Positions 8,922 to 19,126 of a stretch of 64,000 nucleotides of DNA are shown one piece after another. Source of the DNA: JAFGBI01 sp964454025 (GTDB lineage: Bacteria; Myxococcota_A; Polyangia; Polyangiales; Polyangiaceae); NCBI GenBank assembly GCA_964454025.1, contig CAYVRP010000017.1, forward strand, positions 1-64,000. The letters are read 5' to 3'. The translations under genes and the position numbers were made by a program. The notes beneath the pieces are model-generated. The model saw only the letters and a list, made by a program, of their open reading frames with translations. It ran no database searches and was not told where the DNA came from. Each line of letters opens with the position of its first letter. The stretch's first letter is position 1.

Positions 8922-11900
8922 TCACCCCGGGGCGCTCGTGACCAGCCTGTGCACGGGCTCGAACAGGAGGTCCCGCGGGGAGAGCGCCTGGAGGCACGCG
9001 TCCGGATCCGCGCCGGGGCGCCGCTCCGCGAGCTCCTCGACGAGCTCGTCGTGCTTGTTGTGCAGGCCGCGCAAGGCGGCCTTCTTTTGCGCGAGGGACG
9101 CGCTGGGCACGATCTCGACGTGCAACAGCGCGATCCGGCCGATCACGTTCCCGGTGGGGTTGCGCAGCGGGACGAGGAGCAGGGTTTCGTCGCCGCTGGC
9201 GCCGGTCGCCGTGCCGGTCACGCCGGTGCGGAGCACCCGGCGCTTCGATCCCAGCGCCGGCTGCGGCGTCCGGTACCTCGAGTCCTCGACCCGGGACCTG
9301 CCCAGCCCCCGGACGGCGCGCAGAGTCCAGGCGGGGCGCTCGGCAGCGGTGGGATCGGGGGTCACCTCGTAGACGAGGCCCGCGGCGACGCCCGCCAGCA
9401 GCGGGGAGACGATCTCGAGCACCTCGCGATCGATCTGGTGCAACTCCTCCAGCGAGACGCCCAGCGCCGCGAACGCTTCGAGCAGGAGCGGCGAGACGGC
9501 GCGCCCCGGGCGGGAGATGCCGACGGTGACGGTCTTGGCCTGGTGCCGGATGGTGTCGAGCGGCCGCGTGAGCTCCTCGACGATCTCGGTGAGCAGGGGC
9601 GCGAGCTCCTCCAGGCGCGCCTCGGTCGCCGCGGTGTCGGGGGGCTGCTGGGCGAGCCAGGCCCGGTAGCGCGCGATCCGGACCGCGAGGCGCGCCGGGA
9701 GCGCGCTGTCCGCGCTTCCGTCCTGGACGGCGTCGAGAGCAGCGTCGAGCGCCTCGAGCAACTCGGCCACGGTGAAGGTCGTCGGCTCGACCGCCACCCG
9801 CGAGAGGACGGCGCGGACGGCGCGGAAGGGGGTGGCGCTCCGGTCGATCGCCCGCGCGGCGGCGATGCCGAAGAGGTGGCCGACGACGGTGGCGACCACG
9901 AAGCCGAGCCCGCCGCCGAGGGTGGGGACGGGGAGGGTCGCCTCGGCGACCGCGTCGAAGCGGGTCTCACCGTCGGAGCAGACGACGAGGGGCCGGCCGT
10001 TGTGAGCCTTGAAGATGCTCACCTCCTTGACCGTGTCCTGGACCACCATCTCCGATAGATCGTTGGCGATGACCAGGGTGAGCGGCTCGGTGGACAGATC
10101 GATGTGCTTCTTGTCCTCGGTGACGTCGCAGGGGATCCCCTTGTAGCAGAGCTCGCTCAGCTTGATGCGGATTTCCTCGGCGGCGACCCGGTTGGCGCCG
10201 TTGCCGACGATGGCCCAGTTCCGGGCGCGGGGAGCCCAGGCGGCTGCGACGGCGAAGACGTGCTCCTTGCGCTCCAGGACGGTGCGGATCCGCCGCGGGA
10301 GCTGCTCGAGGGTTTCGATCTCCTCCTTGAGGAGTCGGGGGGGGAGGGTGCCGAGCTCGCTGCCGAGCAGGAGCCCCAGGAGCTTCCCCGCGGCGATCTG
10401 CGAGTAGAAGGCCTTGGTGGACGCGACCGACATCTCCACGTCGCGCCCGTCGCTCGTGTATAGGACGCTGTCCGACTTGTGCACGAGCGCCGAGTTGCGG
10501 CGGTTGACGATGGCGTGGATCCACGCGCCGCGCTCGCGCGCCATGTCCACCACGCGGTTGGTGTCCGTGGTGGTGCCGCTCTGGGACACCGCCACCACCA
10601 CGGCGTCGTCGAGCCGCTCGTCGGCGGTGAAGCCGAAGAGCTCGCAGGCCTTGGTGTCCGTCACCACGATCCCCGAGCCCGCGAGGGACTGGCGGATGAA
10701 GTGAGCGGCGCCCATGCCGGCGATGGCCGCGGTGCCCATGCCGATGACGATGATGCGGCGCACTGGCGAGCGCCCCCGCGACCGCAAGCGGGCACGGAGG
10801 CCTTCGCCGTTTCCGAAGCCGCCCATCAAGAACTCGACGCCGTCGGCGGTCTTGCGGTATTTTCCGGCGAGGGTCTTCTCGACGCTGCTCGGGGCCTCCG
10901 CGACCTCCTTCTCGATGTAGGTGGCGAAGTCGCCGCGGAAGATGTCCCGCGAGTAGATCTGGATGGGATCGGTTCTCGGCTCGTAGGGGGCGCCGTCCGC
11001 GAGGCGCACGCCGCGCAGGTGAAGGCTCCGGCCGGCGGTGTGGAGCTCGACGGCGAGGCCGACCTCTCCCCCGTCGTTGAGCGGCCGGCTCGCGCGGCAG
11101 TGGGTGGCGAGGCCGTACACCTCGGAGGCGACGAGCCAGCCGTCGACCAGGGCGCCGAGGTACAGGGCTTGGCCGCTCCCCTTCTGCCCGACGATCAGGG
11201 CGCGGGGGTGCGCGAGGTGCTGGAGCACGGTCGCCAGCGAGCCCTGGCTGCGCTTGACCACGGCGCCGAACCGGGTCGCGAGGGGCTCCGTCTCCGGCGT
11301 GTCGAGGGTGAACAGGACGGGAAGGATCTTGGCGTCCGTGCTCACCGCCGGGTGCAGCGTCGCGCCGCGGGCCTGGACGGAGGTCTGGACGAGGGTGGCG
11401 TAGTTGTCGACGTCGCCGTTCAGCACCATCACCACGGGCAGCCCGGCGGTGTCCGTCGCCTGGCCACGGCGGACGCAGCCGTCGACGGGGTGGCAATTGG
11501 GGACGTTGATGATGCCGTTGGAGGCCCAGCGAGTGTGGCACAGCAGGTTGACCGAGCGCGCGGCCGCGGCGACCGACCAGAGCAGGTCGTCGTCGTGGAG
11601 GGCCGCGCGCAGCGCCGCGCCGTTGTCGCCGAGGCGCCCCACGAGGTTCGCCACGCGGTGGACGAAGCGTGCGGTGAGCGCGCCCCCCTCGGCGTGGGCC
11701 CAGGCCACCTGACGTGGGGTCGTCTCATCGCCGGTGGCGTCGGGATCGGCCCGGAGGCGGGGTTCCAGCGCCGCCGCCGCGGGGGGGGGTACCTCGAGGG
11801 TGACGGCGATCCCCGCCGAGTCGCGCCCGCGGACCTCGAGCTTGTCGAGGGCGCCGAGCACCTGCTCGAGGGACCAGCCCACGAAATGGCGCGCGGGTCC

Positions 11901-12314
11901 CGCGGCGGCGAGCGCGAGGGGCACGATCCGCGCCACGCGGTCGATCGACGCGAGCAGTTCCCGGTCGAGCTGCCAGGCGAAGTCGGCGAGCAGCTCGTGC
12001 AGGCGCTCGAGCTCGTCGGTGCGGCCGCGGCCGGCGATCTCCGCCGCGGTGCGCGCGCGCAGCGTGGAGAGCCGCGCGGCGAGCTCGACGAAGAGGCCGC
12101 GAGCAGCCTCGTCGGTGGCGATGGCCCGGTGCAAGGCGAAGGAGCCGAGGTCCGCGAAGCGTTCGCGGAGGGCGTCGAGGGCGAGGGTCAGCCGGGGCCA
12201 GTCGGGGGGCTCGATGGCCGCCGCGGAGACGCTCGCGGCGATCTCGCGGAAGGGATCGAGCGGCGCCGGCTCGAGCCAGGCGTCGTTGCTGACGAATCCG
12301 ACGATGCCGCACAT
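8922..12314 (-). CDS. Oversized GlmS-like glutamine amidotransferase/SIS-domain enzyme
   Basis: This 1130-residue protein has the glucosamine-6-phosphate synthase plan but nearly twice its ~610 residues. The start at 12314 gives MCGIVGF, with the catalytic Cys2 of class II amidotransferases. The glutaminase domain is stretched to ~450 residues by an insertion (~20-145), yet keeps TRWAS and NGDVDNY. Two SIS sugar-isomerase domains follow (~519-650, with SQSGTTTDTN; ~697-830, with EDKKHID). QAKTVTV near residue 910-930 resembles the LAKSVTVE end of GlmS, which carries the fructose-6-phosphate Lys. A further ~200 residues have no recognised counterpart. GlmS makes glucosamine-6-phosphate from fructose-6-phosphate and glutamine; whether this enzyme does the same is inference. 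Confidence 0.82.
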   Translation of the reverse strand: MCGIVGFVSNDAWLEPAPLDPFREIAASVSAAAIEPPDWPRLTLALDALRERFADLGSFALHRAIATDEAARGLFVELAARLSTLRARTAAEIAGRGRTDELERLHELLADFAWQLDRELLASIDRVARIVPLALAAAGPARHFVGWSLEQVLGALDKLEVRGRDSAGIAVTLEVPPPAAAALEPRLRADPDATGDETTPRQVAWAHAEGGALTARFVHRVANLVGRLGDNGAALRAALHDDDLLWSVAAAARSVNLLCHTRWASNGIINVPNCHPVDGCVRRGQATDTAGLPVVMVLNGDVDNYATLVQTSVQARGATLHPAVSTDAKILPVLFTLDTPETEPLATRFGAVVKRSQGSLATVLQHLAHPRALIVGQKGSGQALYLGALVDGWLVASEVYGLATHCRASRPLNDGGEVGLAVELHTAGRSLHLRGVRLADGAPYEPRTDPIQIYSRDIFRGDFATYIEKEVAEAPSSVEKTLAGKYRKTADGVEFLMGGFGNGEGLRARLRSRGRSPVRRIIVIGMGTAAIAGMGAAHFIRQSLAGSGIVVTDTKACELFGFTADERLDDAVVVAVSQSGTTTDTNRVVDMARERGAWIHAIVNRRNSALVHKSDSVLYTSDGRDVEMSVASTKAFYSQIAAGKLLGLLLGSELGTLPPRLLKEEIETLEQLPRRIRTVLERKEHVFAVAAAWAPRARNWAIVGNGANRVAAEEIRIKLSELCYKGIPCDVTEDKKHIDLSTEPLTLVIANDLSEMVVQDTVKEVSIFKAHNGRPLVVCSDGETRFDAVAEATLPVPTLGGGLGFVVATVVGHLFGIAAARAIDRSATPFRAVRAVLSRVAVEPTTFTVAELLEALDAALDAVQDGSADSALPARLAVRIARYRAWLAQQPPDTAATEARLEELAPLLTEIVEELTRPLDTIRHQAKTVTVGISRPGRAVSPLLLEAFAALGVSLEELHQIDREVLEIVSPLLAGVAAGLVYEVTPDPTAAERPAWTLRAVRGLGRSRVEDSRYRTPQPALGSKRRVLRTGVTGTATGASGDETLLLVPLRNPTGNVIGRIALLHVEIVPSASLAQKKAALRGLHNKHDELVEELAERRPGADPDACLQALSPRDLLFEPVHRLVTSAPG

Positions 12315-12496
12315 GTGCCGAGGGTTCCTCCGGGGAAGCCGCCGAAGATAGCCACGCCAGCCGCCGCGACGCAACGCCGCAGCCGCGCCGGCTCGGGCGC
12401 CGGGCCCGAGGGCCGCCGCGAGGTGACGGGCGGTCGAGGTGGCCCTTCCGCCCCTCGCGCCCTTCGACCATGATTGCCCGCGGGAGATCCCCGCCG

Positions 12497-13633
12497 ATGA
12501 AGCTCGACCGAACGATCCATCGCTTCCCCGCCTGCCTGGTGACGGCGCTTGCCGCGCTGGCGCTCCTCATCGGCTGCAGCCGGAGCCTCACCGTCACGCG
12601 GATCAACTCCGCGGAGGACGAGCCCAACAACGTCTGGGTGTTCTTCACCGTCGAGCGGGGGGACGAGCCAGTCGGGGGCCTCGAGGCCAGCGATTTCGAG
12701 ATCTACGAGGATGGCCAGCGGGTGAGCGAGTTCGAGAGCCAACAGCGGATCCTGAATCCCGAGGTCGCGGCGGTGATGTACACGCTCCTGCTCGTGGACG
12801 TGAGCGGCAGCATCACCGACTCGGGCAGCGTCGACGACCTGGTCGACGCGGCGGAGCAGTTCACGGAGCGGGTCGGCAAGACCCAGAAGGTGGGCGTGTA
12901 CTCCTTCGACGGCTCCGAGAAGATCCAGCCGGTCGTGCCCTTCACGGAGACGGAGGGCGCGCTCAAGGGCGGCCTGGAGGGACTCCGGAGCTATCGGCCG
13001 AAGGATCCCTCCACCAACCTGCACGGGGCCGTCGTGCAGGCCCTGGCCGAGCTGCAGAAGGGGCTGGCGAAGGAGCAAAAACCCCTCAAGTTCGGGACCC
13101 TGGTGGTGTTCAGCGACGGCGCGGATCGCGCGGCGCGGGTGTCGCGGGAGGAGATGAACGAGGCCTTGCGCTCGGACGAGTACGAGCGCTTCGACCGCTT
13201 CGCCATCGGCGTCGGCGACGAGAAGGAGCTGCAGGAGGCGAGGCTCGAGGACATCGGGCGCGACGGTACCGTCGAGGGCCACGATCGCAGCAAGGTGAAG
13301 GAGTCCTTCGAGCAGAGCGCGGAGCGGATCGAGGCGCACTCGAAGCGCTTCTACCTGTTGAGCTACTGCCCACCGGCGCGCGCCGGGGTGCACGAGGTCG
13401 AGATCCGGGTCGAGACGGACGAGCCGAGGGGTCGCGGCAAGCTCGGCTACGAATTCGACGCCTCGGGCTTCGGGCCGCCGCCGGACTGCGATCCGGAGCG
13501 GGCGCCGACGTTCGACATGGACGAGGTGGAGCCGGCGCCGGCCGCGGAGAGGGGGGACTCCAAGGTCCGGGGGAGCGCGCGGAGCGGCGGCACCGGAGGC
13601 GCCGCGGCGAAGGCGGGCGCGAGCGCGAGGTGA
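12497..13633 (+). CDS. VWA-domain lipoprotein
   Basis: This 378-residue protein has a signal peptide ending LALLIGC, a good lipobox. An N-terminal beta domain (~30-85) has the GLEASDFEIYEDG pattern typical of VWA proteins with an Ig-like leader. A VWA domain (~95-300) carries the MIDAS sequence DVSGSITDSGS and VVFSDGADRA. The last ~60 residues are Pro/Gly/Ala-rich and probably disordered. The ATG at 12497 is preferred over 12470 because it gives a compact signal peptide and sits after a GGGAG-like ribosome site. The protein is likely periplasmic and outer-membrane anchored; its ligand is unknown. It is divergent from the GlmS-like gene. Confidence 0.8.
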   Translation: MKLDRTIHRFPACLVTALAALALLIGCSRSLTVTRINSAEDEPNNVWVFFTVERGDEPVGGLEASDFEIYEDGQRVSEFESQQRILNPEVAAVMYTLLLVDVSGSITDSGSVDDLVDAAEQFTERVGKTQKVGVYSFDGSEKIQPVVPFTETEGALKGGLEGLRSYRPKDPSTNLHGAVVQALAELQKGLAKEQKPLKFGTLVVFSDGADRAARVSREEMNEALRSDEYERFDRFAIGVGDEKELQEARLEDIGRDGTVEGHDRSKVKESFEQSAERIEAHSKRFYLLSYCPPARAGVHEVEIRVETDEPRGRGKLGYEFDASGFGPPPDCDPERAPTFDMDEVEPAPAAERGDSKVRGSARSGGTGGAAAKAGASAR

Positions 13634-13672
13634 GCGGCGGGGGGCGCCGCGGCCGGGCCGCGCGCTCCGACC

Positions 13673-14785
13673 TCAGCCTCGTTCGAGCAGGATCCGCAGC
13701 ATTCGGCGCAGCGGCTCTGCCGCGCCCCAGAGCAGCTGATCGCCGACGGTGAACGCGCCGAGGTACTCCGGCCCCATGCGGAGCTTGCGCAGGCGTCCGA
13801 CCGGGACGTCGAGGGTCCCGCTGACGGCCGCGGGGGTGAGGTGCTTCAAGGTGGAGTCCTTGTCGTTCGGGATGACGCGGGTCCAGGGCGTGGAGCTCGC
13901 GATCAGGGCCTCGAGCATCGACAGCGGGACGTCCCGCTTGAGCTTGAGGGTGACCGCCTGGCTGTGGCACCGCATGGCGCCGACCCGCACGCAGAGGCCG
14001 TCGACCGGGATCTCGGGGTCGTTGCCGAGGATCTTGTTCGACTCGACGTGACCCTTCCACTCCTCGCGGGTTTCGCCGGAGGGGAGGGCGCGGTCGATCC
14101 AGGGGATGAGGCTCGCGCCGAGCGGCGCGCCGAACTGCGCGGTCGGGAACTCGTCGGAGCGGATCGTCGCGGCGACGTTGCGGTCGAGGGTGAGGGCGTC
14201 GGCGGCCGGATCGGCCAGGATCTCGCGGGCGCCGTCGCCGATGGTCCGGAGCTGCTCGACCAGCTCGCGCATGTGTCTGGCGCCGGCGCCGGAGGCGGCC
14301 TGGTAGGTCATGGTGCTCACCCACTCCACGAGCCCCTGGTGGTAGAGCCCGGCGAACGCCATCAGCATCAGGCTGACCGTGCAATTGCCGCCGATGAAGT
14401 CCCTGGCGCCGCGGTCGAGTGCCCGGTCGATGACCGCGCGGTTGACCGGGTCGAGAATGATGGTGGCCTCCGGGGCCATGCGGAGCGTGCTCGCGGCGTC
14501 AATCCAGTAGCCGCCCCAGCCCGCCGCCCGGAGGCGCGGGTGGACGTCGCTGGTGTAGTCGCCGCCCTGACAGGTGACGATCACGTCGTGGGTGGCCAGG
14601 GTCGCCAGATCGAAGGCGTCCGCGAGGGGAGGCGCGTCGACGCCGACGCGCGGCGGTGCCTCACCGACCTGGGAGGTGGTGAAGAACTCGACCTCGCCGA
14701 TGCGGGCGAAATCCCCCTCGGCCTGCATCCGGTCCAAGAGCACGGAGCCGACCATGCCCCGCCATCCCACGAATCCCACGCGCAT
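13673..14785 (-). CDS. asd: Aspartate-semialdehyde dehydrogenase
   Basis: This 370-residue protein is close in length and motif order to Escherichia coli Asd. The N-terminal NADP-binding fold starts MRVGFVGWRGMVGS. The active-site Cys is in GGNCTVSLMLMA, and the substrate-binding region has QAASGAGARHM. EWKGHVESNKIL and RVGAMRCHSQAVT are conserved blocks of the dimerisation/catalytic domain. The enzyme reduces aspartyl phosphate to aspartate semialdehyde, the branch point to lysine/diaminopimelate, methionine and threonine, in the cytoplasm. No other amino-acid biosynthesis gene adjoins it. It ends tail-to-tail with the VWA lipoprotein gene. Confidence 0.95.
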   Translation of the reverse strand: MRVGFVGWRGMVGSVLLDRMQAEGDFARIGEVEFFTTSQVGEAPPRVGVDAPPLADAFDLATLATHDVIVTCQGGDYTSDVHPRLRAAGWGGYWIDAASTLRMAPEATIILDPVNRAVIDRALDRGARDFIGGNCTVSLMLMAFAGLYHQGLVEWVSTMTYQAASGAGARHMRELVEQLRTIGDGAREILADPAADALTLDRNVAATIRSDEFPTAQFGAPLGASLIPWIDRALPSGETREEWKGHVESNKILGNDPEIPVDGLCVRVGAMRCHSQAVTLKLKRDVPLSMLEALIASSTPWTRVIPNDKDSTLKHLTPAAVSGTLDVPVGRLRKLRMGPEYLGAFTVGDQLLWGAAEPLRRMLRILLERG

Positions 14786-14959
14786 CTGGTTCGACCTCGG
14801 CCGGGCAATCTAGCAGTCGATCGGGGCGGGTCAATCGCGGCGGCGCGAGGGGAGGTGCCCGGGTCGCCGGAGCGAGCGCCGGTCAGGGACTTGGCCTCGC
14901 CGGCCTCCGTGCGCGACAAGATCGTCCCGAGGCGCGGGCGGGCCCGCGCGACGCCGGCC

Positions 14960-15373
14960 ATGAGCGACCCCCTCCTCCCCGCGGAAGACGCGCCCCACCC
15001 CCGACCCCGCGGGGGCTCGGATCCCGTGCAGGTGCTGCGGCAGCTCCTGCGTCGACTCGACCGATCGCGGCGTGCGCTCGTCGGCGCCCGGCGCGAGCAG
15101 ATCCGCGAACAGGCCGGGGCCGCCCTGGTCGCGCTCGCCCGTCACGACGCGCGCGCCGCGCTCCCGGCGCTGTCCCGCCTCGCGTTGGCGCTGCCTCGCC
15201 AGCGTCCCGCGGCGGCGGCCTACGCGGCGCTCGCCCATGTGCACTACGAGCTCGGCCGCTACCGGCGCGCCATCGCGGTGGCGCGCGAGGCGCAGCGACT
15301 GGATCCGCGGTCCGGGCTGGCGGCGGCGGTGTCCGCGCGGGCCTACGCTGCGCTCTTCCCCGTCGTCCGCTGA
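14960..15373 (+). CDS. Small TPR-like hypothetical protein
   Basis: This 137-residue Arg/Ala-rich protein has helical heptad-like segments. Its C-terminal half (AAYAALAHVHYELGRYRRAI, then VAREAQRLDPRSG) matches the A-pattern of one tetratricopeptide repeat, suggesting protein-protein contacts. There is no signal peptide or membrane segment. The ribosome site is weak. The gene lies between two minus-strand genes, so it is probably monocistronic. Coding status is supported by the TPR signature and the clean fit between neighbours. Confidence 0.55.
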   Translation: MSDPLLPAEDAPHPRPRGGSDPVQVLRQLLRRLDRSRRALVGARREQIREQAGAALVALARHDARAALPALSRLALALPRQRPAAAAYAALAHVHYELGRYRRAIAVAREAQRLDPRSGLAAAVSARAYAALFPVVR

Positions 15374-15383
15374 CCGCGGCGGC

Positions 15384-16148
15384 TCACCGCGCGAGGTCGC
15401 GCGCGTCCGGGAGGGGGTGGCCCGCGACGAGATCGTGGATGAGGGCGGCGGTGGTCGCCACCCCGTCCGTCTTCACGCAGCGGACGCCCGTGGTCGTCGC
15501 GGCCCAGTCGTTGCCGCCCGGGAAGAGCGCGTCCCCGACGTAGACCGTCTCGGCGACGGTCGCGCCCTGGTCGGCCCAGGACGCCAGGATCGCCCGGATG
15601 CCCAGATCCTTCTCGTAGGCAGCGACGTCGATGCTGGTCGCGCCCCCCGCGCGGATGATGAGCTCGGGCGGCAGCAGCTCGCGCAGCACCGCGATCATCG
15701 CGCGCCGGCGGGAGAAGTCGGGGTCCCAGTCCCGCTTGAGGTGCGCGGGTGCCCGCTGCCCGAGCGCCGACCAAGTGACCTGGAAGCGCCGATCCTCGAA
15801 GCGGTCGCCCACGGCGGGCTCCTCGACGTAGCCGAGGCGGGCGAAGGCCTCGGCGAAGGCGGCGACCACGCGCTCGAAGTCGACGCGCACCGGCGACTCG
15901 GTCACGAGCTTCCAGGCGCGGTCGACGTACCGCCAGATCTGGGCTCCCGTCACCGGCGCCAGGGTGAGCCGCTCGTGCGCGCCCACGGGGGCGCCCACCT
16001 GGGTCTGGAACTGCTCCCAGTGGGCGCCGGAGATGATGCCGACCACCCCGTGGTCCAGGAGCCGGCGGAGCAGTTGAGCCATGCCGGCGTCGATGGGCTG
16101 CTTGCTCTCGGAGAGCGTACCGTCGAGGTCGAAGATGAAGGTCTTCAC
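15384..16148 (-). CDS. HAD-superfamily (IIB-type) phosphatase
   Basis: This 254-residue cytoplasmic protein starts with HAD motif I, FDLDGTLSESK, with both catalytic Asp. IISGAHWEQF supplies motif II, a Lys follows in the mid-region, and VYVGDALFPGGNDW supplies the acidic motif IV. The cap resembles the phosphomannomutase/sugar-phosphatase branch (IIB). It would hydrolyse a phosphosugar or act as a phosphomutase; the substrate cannot be told from the sequence. It sits divergently from the sigma-54 activator gene. Confidence 0.82.
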   Translation of the reverse strand: MKTFIFDLDGTLSESKQPIDAGMAQLLRRLLDHGVVGIISGAHWEQFQTQVGAPVGAHERLTLAPVTGAQIWRYVDRAWKLVTESPVRVDFERVVAAFAEAFARLGYVEEPAVGDRFEDRRFQVTWSALGQRAPAHLKRDWDPDFSRRRAMIAVLRELLPPELIIRAGGATSIDVAAYEKDLGIRAILASWADQGATVAETVYVGDALFPGGNDWAATTTGVRCVKTDGVATTAALIHDLVAGHPLPDARDLAR

Positions 16149-16240
16149 GGGCGAACCTGTCGGAGGTCGGGACGGTACCAGCGGGGCGCGGGGCGTGCAC
16201 TCCGTGGGGTTCGGTCCCGGCCCCTTGGACGGCGGAATTT

Positions 16241-16256
16241 CCAGGAAATGTCCTGG
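16241..16256. promoter_or_regulatory. Inverted repeat upstream of the sigma-54 activator gene
   Basis: CCAGGA, 4 nt, TCCTGG: a perfect 6-bp dyad 23 nt before the activator ATG and inside the divergent intergenic region. It is a candidate operator. No convincing GG-N10-GC sigma-54 promoter was found beside it. Confidence 0.35.
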
Positions 16257-16279
16257 TCAGGCGTGCTATTTCACCGCCC

Positions 16280-17836
<1,557 letters not shown>

Positions 17837-17860
17837 GGGCGCGGCGAGCGGGCTCTGGCC

Positions 17861-18298
17861 TCAGCGCCGCGCCGGGCGGGACGGCGGCGCCGCCGCGAGC
17901 GCCGCGCGGACCGCGGGCAGGTGCGGTACGTCGGCGTCCGCCCAGTCGAGCCCGTCGAGCTCGGCCGCGGTCACCCAGCGGAGCGCCGCGTGCTCCCGGG
18001 CGACGGGGGCGCCCCGGACCCGGCGGGCCGTGAAGACCTCCAGCGTCAGGCGGCGGCCCTCCGCCCTGACCTCACTCTGCCCGAGGCGCTCGTCGACCTC
18101 CCCCACCAGGCCCCGCTCCTCCCCGATCTCCCGCACGAGCGCCGCGGCGGCGGTTTCGCCAGGCTCGATCTTGCCGCCGGGGAACTCCCACTTCCCCGCG
18201 CCCGCCATCGTCGCGCCGCGTTGCGCCACCAGACAGCGGTCGGCCTCGAGGATCGCCGCCCCGACCACCCGCACCGTGGGGTCACTGTCGCTCCTCAA
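17861..18298 (-). CDS. Nudix hydrolase, MutT-like
   Basis: This 145-residue protein contains a perfect Nudix box: GKIEPGE, seven residues, REIGEERGL, with the metal-binding Glu residues. VGAAILEADRCLVAQRG and GKWEFPGGK are typical of MutT/8-oxo-dGTP pyrophosphatases, and the length is right for that group. It would sanitise oxidised nucleotides or cleave another nucleoside diphosphate derivative; the exact substrate is open. It is followed on the same strand, upstream, by the tail-anchored protein gene and may share its transcript. Confidence 0.9.
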   Translation of the reverse strand: MRSDSDPTVRVVGAAILEADRCLVAQRGATMAGAGKWEFPGGKIEPGETAAAALVREIGEERGLVGEVDERLGQSEVRAEGRRLTLEVFTARRVRGAPVAREHAALRWVTAAELDGLDWADADVPHLPAVRAALAAAPPSRPARR

Positions 18299-18311
18299 GC
18301 CGCCGCAGATC

Positions 18312-18818
18312 CTAGGCAGAAACCAGCCATACGACGACCACCGCGACGGCGATCACCGCCGCCAGCGCGGCCAGGAGCCAGCGCGTCGAGGACCGATCCT
18401 CGGTCCCGGGCACCTCCGGGGGACGGTGCTCCATCTCGACGGCGATCCCCTGGTCCACGAAGAACGTCCGCGTCACGTGCAGGAAGCGCTCGTAGCCGAC
18501 CCCGTCGACGCCGAAGGCGCCAGAGCCGAAGCGAGCCCGGTGGGCCGCCAGCAGGCAGGGGTAGGTGCGCAGGGACGCTTGCCGGGCCGCGACGTCCACC
18601 CAGCCGACCGTGACCGACATCGGTCCTGCAGTGGTGGGCTCGAGGGTGAGGTGCTGGCGAGCGAGCAACCCACCGTGGGTGCTCGGTCCCTGGGGGACGC
18701 TCAGCGCGGGGCGGCGCCGGACATCCCCGGGGATGATCAGGTCGGCGCAGTGCAGCGCGTACATGTCGCGCAGCGCGGCCGCGGCGTTGGTGACTTCGGT
18801 GCGGTCAGGGGCGACCAT
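18312..18818 (-). CDS. Tail-anchored hypothetical protein
   Basis: This 168-residue protein of unknown family has a soluble N-terminal region (~1-140) with no recognised motif. A strongly hydrophobic C-terminal segment (~147-166, LLAALAAVIAVAVVVVWLV) ends the protein, so it is probably inserted by its tail with the bulk in the cytoplasm. The ATG at 18818 (MVAPDR) is chosen; one at 18827 is also possible. The stop is 13 nt before the Nudix gene start, suggesting co-transcription. Confidence 0.6.
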   Translation of the reverse strand: MVAPDRTEVTNAAAALRDMYALHCADLIIPGDVRRRPALSVPQGPSTHGGLLARQHLTLEPTTAGPMSVTVGWVDVAARQASLRTYPCLLAAHRARFGSGAFGVDGVGYERFLHVTRTFFVDQGIAVEMEHRPPEVPGTEDRSSTRWLLAALAAVIAVAVVVVWLVSA

Positions 18819-19126
18819 GCTCCTCAAGGGGGAACGAACCAGCGCAAGGGCAGGAGAGTGAACGACATTCCCATGATGCCATCCGTCTCCCTGTCTTGCA
18901 CCATTCCTGGAGGACCTCCGAATCCGCCGGCGCGACCCGGTCGTGGGTGTGTCCGCACGAACCGCGGCGTGGGTGGCGTGCGCGCGCGTGGCAGCGCCAC
19001 CGGGGCAGGGCCGCCGGCCGCTTAAATAACTGCTTCCTCAAGGGCGCGGGCAATCCCGTGCCCATCTCGCGGTCACCGGTGAGGCGCCAGGCCCCGCGGC
19101 ACAGGGTCCGCTCGGCCGCGGCCCGC
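18819..19126. other. Intergenic region with one stem-loop
   Basis: This 308-bp stretch has no convincing gene. It holds a stem-loop at 19042-19063 (GGGCGCGGG, CAAT, CCCGTGCCC; one G-U pair) without a T-run. It could terminate the histidine-kinase transcript, whose stop is at 19127, but the T-run is missing. Confidence 0.5.

Noticed and set aside
12391..12410. CTCGGGC/GCCCGAG stem between divergent genes
   Set aside because: A 7-bp stem in very GC-rich sequence is expected by chance, and its position between two starts does not fit a terminator.
10479..12473. 664-codon plus-strand frame opposite the GlmS-like gene
   Set aside because: Val/Gly/Arg/His-rich antisense translation; the minus strand carries the amidotransferase and SIS motifs.
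16250..16270. Sigma-54 promoter upstream of the activator gene
   Set aside because: The GG and GC elements are not 10 nt apart and the surrounding consensus is absent.
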